Positions 5,708-11,279 of a DNA stretch of 11,279 nt are shown one piece after another; the stretch's first letter is position 1, and each line of letters opens with the position of its first letter. Both the position numbers and the translations under genes were made by a program. The notes beneath the pieces were generated by a model. It worked only from the letters and a program-made list of their open reading frames with translations, made no database searches and had not been told where the DNA came from. Origin of the DNA: CAZRUA01 sp964603125. Its GTDB lineage: Bacteria > Bacteroidota > Bacteroidia > B-17B0 > Aurantibacillaceae. The stretch is taken from assembly GCA_964603125.1 (NCBI GenBank), contig CAZRUA010000116.1, forward strand, positions 1 to 11,279, read 5' to 3'.

Positions 5708-8700
5708 TTACCAAACTCTATAATCTAAAAGTAAATTTTCAGCTCTAGTTGTTGGTTTTTGGCGACCTTTACTTAAAGATTTTACTTGTTCACTTACATA
5801 TTTTTGCAACTCAGTAACTGATATTTCTTTATTGAAATCGGAATCGGCTTTACTTGATTTTATTCCGTTTAATAAACAAAAGGTAAACAATCCATTTTTC
5901 CATTCAGCGCTTTCCATAGCAAATTCAGCACCGCCAGAGCTGCTAATTACCGTTGTGCCAGTGCCTTTTTTAGTGTTTCCAAATAAATTTTCCATTAACT
6001 GCACACTACTTTCAAAACCAAAGGCATCTTTTAAAACTACAGCTTCGCCTACAGCCCTAAAACTAACGCCACCAACTTCTACTTTAGCTTGTTTTGTTTT
6101 TTCAACTTCATCTTTATCTAATTCGCCACTATGACAAGTATCCATGAATAAAAGCTTTCTGATAGCTTTTGTTTTGTTTAATAAGTCTTCAATTTCATCG
6201 TAAGAAATACCATTAATGTTTGGTTTATCAAAGTCAATATTATTTGTGCAATAGTAGTAATCTAGTTTTTCGTCGAGTACTCCATGCCCAGCAATAAAAA
6301 TGATAACCGCATCATCAGGGGTACTTCCCGCTAAAAAGTCTTTTAGTTTTAAAAAGTTCTCTTTTGTTACTTCAGCGTTTTTTAATGTTTTACTAAATAC
6401 TTGTTTGTATAGATGTTTGGATTTTAAGAATTGATTCATTACATCATCAGCATCTTTTGCTGCATAATTTAAATTGTATTTGTTGTTTTGGTATTCGCTA
6501 ACACCAATTGTTATTACATACAAATTGCCATTTACCGGAATATCGCTTTCACGCAATATATCAAAAGACTGTGCCATAGACTCAACACCATTATCGTTGA
6601 TACAAGTGAATTGAATTTTATTTTTACCAACAATTAAGGCAGTTTCTATTTCATAATCAATAGAATTTGTTTTGTATTTAGTTAAGTCAATTCCATTTAT
6701 CCCAAATTCGGGAACATTATTAATATACACCTGAATACGATTAATGTTAGAAGTAGGGTCAGAGCATTTTACTTTAAACTTTAAAAGAGCTTGTTTTGTA
6801 GTAACCGGAAGTTGGTCGTTAACTAAAAATATTTTAGGTAAATTAAAGTCAGCATGGAGTTGCTCCTCGGTAAACCCCATTTTTTTAATCCGCTTTTTGT
6901 AAACATAAGTATATGCATTAATTAAATTGGAAGGAGTTTTTCCAATACGCTGCGCAACAATATCAGGTCGATTAAGCATAATATCAAATTGTTCAAACGG
7001 ATATAATTTGTCCTCGAGTCTAAAGGAAACCGCATCCAGTGTTGCTTTAGAGCACGTGTAGTAATTGTCTGGAGTATAAATCAAATAATCATTTGTATTA
7101 GCGGCTACAAAACCAGCAATTTCTTTACATTCTTTCCAGTTCCATATTTTAGCTATTCCATCTTCGCTACAAGAAAATATATTGTCAGATTCCCTATCAA
7201 AAATTACTTTATTTATTTGTCCAGTAAGGTTTTCCATTTTGCAAATCTCTTTTCCGCTCTCTATTTCCCAAATTCTAATGGTGTTATCTGCAGGGGTAAC
7301 AGGGCTAACACCACCGCCCGAAACGATGTATTTATTATCTTTTGAAATATCTATTGTAAATACATTGCTAATGTGACCTTGTAATGTTTTGTTTAAAGTC
7401 CAATCACTGGTATTCCAAATTTTAATGGTTTTATCCCAAGCACTTGTAACTAAGTATTTACCATTGTCAGAAAATTTGCAGTCGCTTACAACAATAGTGT
7501 GCCCTTCAAGTGTTTTAATTAATTTTCCCGAACTGATTTCCCAAATTTTTATTGTTTGATCGTTGCTGGTACTTGCTAAGTATTTTCCGTCCGGACTAAA
7601 GGCTACCGAATAAATACCACCGGTATGACCTTGAAACTTTTTAATCAGTTTTCCGGTGCTTGCATCCCACAGTTTAACAGTATTTAAAAAACCTCCACCA
7701 GCTATATATTTGTCGTCTTTACTATACGCCAAACACTGTATTAATTCATTTTCGGTGTTTAGCTCGTTTAATAATTCACCAGTACTTGGGTTCCAAATGG
7801 CAATACTAATGCTTCGATACATGCTTGCAAGCTTTTGTCCATCATTTGAAAATTGTACTGGAAAAAATCCTTGAATTACATTTTCAATTTTATTTTCTTT
7901 TAAGTTCCAAATTTTCAAACTAATATCAGTCCCAGCTGTAGCAAGGTATTTACCTTGTTGATCATAAGACATTTTAACTAAACGATTGGCTTTGGTTTCG
8001 AAGGTTCGGGCAATTTTTCCAGTACCATATTTGCAAAATAAAATAGCTTTAAAATCATTTACTAAATAATAGTCTTGGGTGGGATGTGTTTCTAAACATC
8101 TTGGTTGAAACAAAGTAGTTTTATTTTTTGCAATTACTTTTTTTTGTTTCAAATCGTATTCGTGAACATTGCCAACGCCATCTAAAACAATAATGTTACT
8201 GCTGAGGTGTTTTGTTTTTAAATCGTAAATAATAACGGATGATTTATCAAGTTGAAAGCTTGAATATAATTTTCCAGTAGCAATATCAATAATTTGAATT
8301 TCGTTTGAATATAAAGGGATAGCTAAATATTTATTGTCGCGGGTCACTTGTATACGCGTTGCAACATGAACGTCTTTACCAAAATTTAGAGGATAAGTAT
8401 TGAGTTCTTTTAATTCGGGTAATGAGTATGTTTTGAGTTTTTGGTCGAGTGTTGTAATAAAAAGTTTAGTTCCCGTTAAATCCACACAACTTCTAACAAT
8501 ATTTCCAAAATCATTTTCTTTCGGTTCTTCTGCGTTTAAAAAATTTGCTGTGGCTAATTTCCCATTATTGTTAATGTATACTATATCTCCTTCTTTTGAA
8601 CCAAAGTTAACATCTCCGTAGGAGCCAATATCTTCGTACTTTTTTAATAATTTGCCTGTTTTTATTTCCCAAACTTTTATTTGAGAACTGCCCATTACAC

Positions 8701-9001
8701 CTAAAACATATTTATTGTTGGGACTAAAAAGTACTAAATTAAAACTTGCATCGTTTCCCGATAAAGTTCTTATTTCCTTTCCAGAACTCATATCCCACAA
8801 TTTAAGTAACATGTCATTGCCGCCGGAAGCTAGTATGTTCCCATCGCTCGACATTGCAAGAGCATTTACCTGGTCTAGATGCCCCGATGTTAATACTACT
8901 TGAGGTTTTTGTGCAGTAAGATAGAAAAAGGAGTTAAGGAATAGTAAAAAGAAAAGTAATTGGAGTTTACTTTTTAAAAGTAATTTTAAAACTACTTCCA
9001 T
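5708..9001 (-). CDS. Exported WD40-repeat protein with C-terminal caspase-family (C14) peptidase domain
   Basis: I place the start at the ATG at 9001, not at 9040: it is preceded by AAAATAAAA (9010-9002) and gives a compact signal peptide (KLLLKSK, hydrophobic core, YLTA|Q, cleavage near residue 30). Residues 40-631 (1,097-residue form) divide into about 14 WD40-like blades. The sharpest are GHTGGIYSVAFSPDGKYLAS at 458-477 with DQTIKIW following, plus three more up to 631. This suggests two seven-bladed propellers for protein or peptide binding. Residues 637-687 form a conserved-looking linker (DYLIYTPDNYY, FEQFD, NRPDIV), and about 719-819 look Ig-like. The caspase fold starts near 824 (YVITIGVSEY). 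It keeps the catalytic His906 in AGHG and Cys956 in DTCHSG, and a p10-like part follows (TTVISSSGG; NGLFTFCLLNGI; VTELQKYV). It is therefore probably an active cysteine peptidase in the periplasm or at the surface; Arg/Lys specificity, as in metacaspases, is only inferred. The gene overlaps the upstream histidine kinase gene. Confidence 0.93.
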   Translation of the reverse strand: MEVVLKLLLKSKLQLLFFLLFLNSFFYLTAQKPQVVLTSGHLDQVNALAMSSDGNILASGGNDMLLKLWDMSSGKEIRTLSGNDASFNLVLFSPNNKYVLGVMGSSQIKVWEIKTGKLLKKYEDIGSYGDVNFGSKEGDIVYINNNGKLATANFLNAEEPKENDFGNIVRSCVDLTGTKLFITTLDQKLKTYSLPELKELNTYPLNFGKDVHVATRIQVTRDNKYLAIPLYSNEIQIIDIATGKLYSSFQLDKSSVIIYDLKTKHLSSNIIVLDGVGNVHEYDLKQKKVIAKNKTTLFQPRCLETHPTQDYYLVNDFKAILFCKYGTGKIARTFETKANRLVKMSYDQQGKYLATAGTDISLKIWNLKENKIENVIQGFFPVQFSNDGQKLASMYRSISIAIWNPSTGELLNELNTENELIQCLAYSKDDKYIAGGGFLNTVKLWDASTGKLIKKFQGHTGGIYSVAFSPDGKYLASTSNDQTIKIWEISSGKLIKTLEGHTIVVSDCKFSDNGKYLVTSAWDKTIKIWNTSDWTLNKTLQGHISNVFTIDISKDNKYIVSGGGVSPVTPADNTIRIWEIESGKEICKMENLTGQINKVIFDRESDNIFSCSEDGIAKIWNWKECKEIAGFVAANTNDYLIYTPDNYYTCSKATLDAVSFRLEDKLYPFEQFDIMLNRPDIVAQRIGKTPSNLINAYTYVYKKRIKKMGFTEEQLHADFNLPKIFLVNDQLPVTTKQALLKFKVKCSDPTSNINRIQVYINNVPEFGINGIDLTKYKTNSIDYEIETALIVGKNKIQFTCINDNGVESMAQSFDILRESDIPVNGNLYVITIGVSEYQNNKYNLNYAAKDADDVMNQFLKSKHLYKQVFSKTLKNAEVTKENFLKLKDFLAGSTPDDAVIIFIAGHGVLDEKLDYYYCTNNIDFDKPNINGISYDEIEDLLNKTKAIRKLLFMDTCHSGELDKDEVEKTKQAKVEVGGVSFRAVGEAVVLKDAFGFESSVQLMENLFGNTKKGTGTTVISSSGGAEFAMESAEWKNGLFTFCLLNGIKSSKADSDFNKEISVTELQKYVSEQVKSLSKGRQKPTTRAENLLLDYRVW

Positions 9002-10463
9002 TTTTATTTTCGTGTGTAAGAGTTGCATCAAGTTGTTCAATTAATCCATGAATAAGTTCAATTCCAAACGAATCGGTCTTAATTTTTGATATATCAAATC
9101 CCGAACCATTATCTTTAATAGTAAAGAAAACAGTATTATTGTTTTCAAGCAAAGCAATTTCGATTAAACCCGTTTTTGCATTATTAAATGCGTGTTTATA
9201 GCAGTTGGTAATTAATTCGTTTATAATTAAAGCAAAAGGAACTGCCTTACTAATCTCAAGGTAAATTTCGTTTATACCCGTTTTGATTTCAATTTTTTTA
9301 TTTGGATTTGAGAATGACTGAGTAAGGTTAGCAATAATTTCATTCACATAATCTTTAAAATTAATTTCAGAAAGGGATTTGGATTTATATAAAAGGTTGT
9401 GAACTGTTGCAATGGATTGAATTCTGTTTTTACTCTCAATGAAAAGGGCATTATGAAATTCATCCTTTGTTTTGGATGATTGTAAATTCATTAAACTAGC
9501 AATAATGCTAAGATTGTTTTTTACTCTATGATGAATTTCGTTCAATAATATTTTTTGCTCGGCTAAAGTTTTTTCAAGATTCTTTTTGGTTACTTTTTTC
9601 TCATAAGATTCCATAGCTAATGAAATCATTTGTGAAGTTACTAAGCCAAATTTTTGATCTTGAATACTCCAACTCCTAGGATTATCCAAGTTTTCGAAAC
9701 AAACCACCCCAATCATTTCCCCTTCAATACGAATTGGAATATCCATTAAAGCACAAATATTGTTTGGTTTTAGATAAAAATCGGTTAACTCACTAGCTTT
9801 ATCTTCTAAATCCACATCGTTGATTAAAATGATTTTTTCAGTTTCAAAGAGACCGAAGTACTTTGGCATTGCAATGCGAGGAAGATTGGATTGAGGAACC
9901 ATTTTGTTTTGCTTTGCATCAAAGTTTCCAATACATTGTATCTCACTAAAATTAGAATCGAAAGTCCAAGCATTCACACGACCTACATTAGTTGCCTTTG
10001 AGGCAAGTTCTAAAATTTCATAAATTGCTTCGTCAAGTTTTCCATCTCTTATTTTTCTGGAGCGCGAGAAATGTTCAACAGTGAGAGTTTTCTTTAACCA
10101 ATCCCTTCTTGTTCTTAGTGTATGAATATTATCGTTAACATATAAAAAGTAATTTACACTTTTATCGGGGTTTGTTTTTTTTATGACTCTTATCTCAATT
10201 GGAACATAAAATTGATTTACGGTTTCGTAATAAAAGTTATTGCTTGTGTTTTTTGCTAATAAATCTTTTAACTCAATAACATCTTTCGGACGACATAAAA
10301 AATCCCAAACAACTTTACCTTCCAACTCTTCTACTAGCATTTCTGAAGCCACATTATTATGGTATAAAACTTCAAATTTGTCGTTCACTATTATAAAACC
10401 AATATTTAAATCTTGGTGTAGGAATTCAACAGCGCCGTTATTAATGAGCTCAACAGTATTCAT
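8967..10463 (-). CDS. Soluble PAS-GAF sensor histidine kinase, HisKA_2 type
   Basis: The 498-residue protein has no signal peptide or membrane helix, so it should sense a cytosolic signal. In order: a PAS domain at about 8-112 (IGFIIVNDKFEVLYHN), a GAF domain at about 140-288 (VGRVNAWTFD; ALMDIPIRIEGEMIGVVCFEN), a short coiled linker, then HisKA_2 with the phospho-acceptor His311 in NEIHHRVKNNLSI (308-320). The HATPase has an N box with Asn415 and Asn420 (NELITNCYKHA), a G1 box DNGSGFD (451-457) and FGIELI as the second glycine motif. All residues needed for autophosphorylation are present. This His subclass often works with small or atypical response regulators, but none is encoded here, so it is an orphan kinase within the window. 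Its 3' end overlaps the WD40-caspase gene by about 35 bases, which implies one transcript and coupled translation. A terminator at 10531-10565 separates it from the upstream gene, so its promoter must lie in 10464-10530. Confidence 0.95.
   Translation of the reverse strand: MNTVELINNGAVEFLHQDLNIGFIIVNDKFEVLYHNNVASEMLVEELEGKVVWDFLCRPKDVIELKDLLAKNTSNNFYYETVNQFYVPIEIRVIKKTNPDKSVNYFLYVNDNIHTLRTRRDWLKKTLTVEHFSRSRKIRDGKLDEAIYEILELASKATNVGRVNAWTFDSNFSEIQCIGNFDAKQNKMVPQSNLPRIAMPKYFGLFETEKIILINDVDLEDKASELTDFYLKPNNICALMDIPIRIEGEMIGVVCFENLDNPRSWSIQDQKFGLVTSQMISLAMESYEKKVTKKNLEKTLAEQKILLNEIHHRVKNNLSIIASLMNLQSSKTKDEFHNALFIESKNRIQSIATVHNLLYKSKSLSEINFKDYVNEIIANLTQSFSNPNKKIEIKTGINEIYLEISKAVPFALIINELITNCYKHAFNNAKTGLIEIALLENNNTVFFTIKDNGSGFDISKIKTDSFGIELIHGLIEQLDATLTHENKNGSSFKITFKK
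9002..9010 (-). promoter_or_regulatory. A-rich translation-initiation leader deciding the caspase gene start
   Basis: AAAATAAAA lies directly before the ATG at 9001, inside the end of the histidine kinase gene. Bacteroidota start codons are commonly preceded by A-rich sequence without Shine-Dalgarno pairing, so this supports 9001 over the in-frame ATGs at 9040 and 9028. Those would put 9 to 13 extra residues before the signal peptide. Confidence 0.5.
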
Positions 10464-10530
10464 CGGTAAAAAGGTAGTATTTAGACGTAAATTTAAACTA
10501 TTTATCGAAACTGCGAAAATTTTACAACAA
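10464..10530 (-). promoter_or_regulatory. Probable promoter region of the kinase-caspase operon
   Basis: This 67-base stretch lies between the upstream gene's terminator and the kinase ATG, so it must hold the operon's own promoter. The best -7 candidate is TAAATTTA (10488-10495), one mismatch from TAnnTTTG. No TTG lies about 20 bases upstream of it, so I cannot place the promoter firmly. No operator or riboswitch fold is recognised. Confidence 0.3.
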
Positions 10531-10565
10531 AAAAATCCCCTTTCTAGATTAGAAAGGGGATTTTT
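10531..10565 (-). terminator. Rho-independent terminator after the Spy-like gene
   Basis: A perfect 15-bp inverted repeat (10531-10545 with 10551-10565) has a 5-base loop, the core CCCCTTTCT/AGAAAGGGG and A/T outer flanks. It lies 17 bases beyond the stop codon of the minus-strand gene at 10583 and ends in a U tract on that strand. It should insulate the kinase operon from read-through. Confidence 0.92.
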
Positions 10566-10582
10566 AATTAAAAATTTACATT

Positions 10583-11101
10583 TTAGTCATCTAAATCTTC
10601 GTTTTCATCTGCTAAGCTATCCTCAGCTTCTTCTTTTTTGTCTTTTGCTTTCCCAACCTTATCTTTTCCTTTTTCCTTTTTCTCTTTCATTTCTTTCTTT
10701 CTTTTCTCTCTAATCTCTTTCCATTTTGTTTTTTGTTCTTCGGTTAAGATATTATTCATTTCAGTTGCAAAACCTTTACGGGCAGATTTTACTTCTTCGT
10801 GACGCTTTTTTGATTCAGCACTTCCTTTTGGGTAAGTTGTCCAAGCTTGTTTAACTTTGGTGTTTTTGGTTAAAGCTGCATTATAAACTTTCGTTTTTTG
10901 ATCAGCAGTTAAGCTCAACTCTTTTTCTAATCTGTCAGTTTGTTTAGTTGCTGCTTTAGCTGGGTCATAATTTGCTGATGCAGGGCCCATGCTCCCTTTG
11001 CCGTGTTCACCCTTACCTTTTCCTTTACCTTTTACTGGTTCTTGTGCGTTAGCAAATGTAAATGTTACAACTGCTAATAATACAAACATGATCTTTTTCA
11101 T
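10583..11101 (-). CDS. Periplasmic Spy/CpxP-like LTxxQ protein with highly charged tail
   Basis: The 172-residue protein has a clear signal peptide (MKKIMFVLLAVVTFTFANA|Q, cleavage after residue 19). The mature part opens with alternating Lys/Gly (KGKGKGKGEHGKG, 24-36). The core at about 50-135 carries two LTxxQ motifs, LTADQ at 64-68 and LTEEQ at 119-123, each starting a helix. This is the hallmark of Spy/CpxP-like periplasmic chaperones and of related small Bacteroidota proteins. From about 130 it becomes an almost pure Lys/Glu helix (REKRKKEMKEKKEKGKDKVG), then turns strongly acidic (EEAEDSLADENEDLDD to the end). In E. coli Spy binds unfolded periplasmic proteins and CpxP damps envelope-stress signalling; a similar role here is inference, since the charged ends are not part of the classical family. 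The start has an A-rich leader (ACAAAGAAAA), and the gene ends before a strong terminator. Confidence 0.85.
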   Translation of the reverse strand: MKKIMFVLLAVVTFTFANAQEPVKGKGKGKGEHGKGSMGPASANYDPAKAATKQTDRLEKELSLTADQKTKVYNAALTKNTKVKQAWTTYPKGSAESKKRHEEVKSARKGFATEMNNILTEEQKTKWKEIREKRKKEMKEKKEKGKDKVGKAKDKKEEAEDSLADENEDLDD

Positions 11102-11230
11102 TTTTCTTTGTTTTTATGTTGTTAATACTCGGCTTACGTATAATTATCGTGCCACATTTCAAAATTAGATGTTTAAAATTGATAAAGGTTTAATTAATCG
11201 ATTAAAATAATTTTTTAACGATAAATAGCT
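11102..11230 (-). promoter_or_regulatory. Upstream region of the Spy-like gene
   Basis: On the minus strand TAATTTTG (11167-11160) matches the -7 consensus exactly and would give a leader of roughly 55 bases, but there is no TTG at the -33 position. The 12-base perfect palindrome TTAATCGATTAA (11194-11205) lies just upstream of that box and could be an operator. A sequence TGGCACG (11154-11148) resembles a sigma-54 -24 element but lacks the -12 GC. Confidence 0.3.
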
Positions 11231-11278
11231 TTAAAATCTAAAACTTAAGCCATTTTTTAAATTGTATACAACGTTTGG
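11231..11278 (-). CDS. Possible C-terminus of an outer-membrane beta-barrel protein (cut by window edge)
   Basis: One minus-strand frame open to the right edge reads PNVVYNLKNGLSFRF and then stops at 11233-11231. Alternating hydrophobic residues and a final Phe are typical of the last strand of outer-membrane barrels. Only 15 residues are visible, and another frame (TKRCIQFKKWLKF, then stop) is also open, so this is a suggestion. If real, the gene lies upstream of the Spy-like gene in the same direction with a 129-base gap. Confidence 0.35.
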   Translation of the reverse strand, partial: PNVVYNLKNGLSFRF

Positions 11279-11279
11279 T

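Noticed and set aside
5832..6134. Plus-strand open frame of 100 codons
   Set aside because: It is antisense to the catalytic region of the caspase domain, has no family resemblance, and its codon pattern mirrors the real gene. The same holds for open frames at 7182-7376, 7656-7874, 8400-8621 and 8715-8903.
7070..8890. DNA repeat array in the WD40 region
   Set aside because: The recurring pieces are protein-level WD40 blades with diverged codons; no long exact DNA repeats or regular spacers are seen, so this is neither a CRISPR array nor a recent duplication.
9002..9040. Longer start for the WD40-caspase protein at 9040 or 9028
   Set aside because: It adds up to 13 residues before a well-formed signal peptide and deepens the overlap with the kinase gene to as much as 74 bases. 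The ATG at 9001 has an A-rich leader directly before it.
5708..10463. Calling the kinase-caspase pair an anti-phage defence system
   Set aside because: No nuclease, nucleotide cyclase, reverse transcriptase or other defence gene is nearby, and the caspase is predicted to be exported. The window does not show the composition shift or mobile elements typical of defence islands.
10240..10713. Plus-strand open frame of 157 codons
   Set aside because: It runs antisense through the kinase start, the terminator hairpin and the end of the Spy-like gene. Its Leu/Phe/Ser-rich C-terminus is just the complement of the Lys/Glu-rich tail.
11139..11154. Sigma-54 promoter (TGGCACG followed by TTATA on the minus strand)
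   Set aside because: The -24 half is good, but the essential -12 GC is absent (TTAT instead of TTGC), so the match is probably chance in AT-rich DNA.

Overview
The window looks like chromosomal DNA from a low-GC member of the Bacteroidota; the order cannot be fixed. The reasons are the AT-rich base composition, signal peptides that repeatedly end in A|Q, A-rich rather than Shine-Dalgarno leaders, near-perfect matches to the Bacteroidota -7 promoter box TAnnTTTG, and gene families typical of the phylum (small exported beta-rich proteins, an LTxxQ/Spy-like protein, a WD40-caspase protein, a HisKA_2-type kinase). I see no tRNA, rRNA, CRISPR array, insertion sequence or phage gene.

Layout. Positions 2-529 (+) hold the C-terminal part of a PfkB-family sugar kinase cut by the window edge. 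It ends at a strong hairpin (548-580) shared with a convergent three-gene minus-strand operon (3691 down to 600): deoC, an aldehyde dehydrogenase and a small exported protein. DeoC splits deoxyribose 5-phosphate into glyceraldehyde 3-phosphate and acetaldehyde, and the dehydrogenase probably oxidises the acetaldehyde or another small aldehyde. A 68-bp divergent intergenic region separates deoC from a plus-strand FemAB/GNAT-like acyltransferase (3760-5013). After it comes a small exported protein (5079-5705) with a promoter box almost touching its start codon.

The right half holds a two-gene minus-strand unit. A soluble PAS-GAF-HisKA_2-HATPase histidine kinase (10463-8967) overlaps by about 35 bp an exported protein of about 1,097 residues (9001-5708). 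That protein carries about 14 WD40-like blades, a linker module, a probable Ig-like domain and a C-terminal caspase-fold peptidase with an intact His/Cys dyad. This is the most interesting part of the window: a cytosolic sensor kinase without a local response regulator, coupled at the sequence level to an extracytoplasmic metacaspase-like protein. Upstream of the kinase, and insulated by a 15-bp-stem terminator (10531-10565), is a small Spy/CpxP-like LTxxQ protein (11101-10583). The last bases may hold the C-terminus of an outer-membrane barrel gene.

The metabolic pair is well understood at family level. Functions of the exported proteins and of the kinase-caspase pair are inferred from domains and gene order only.
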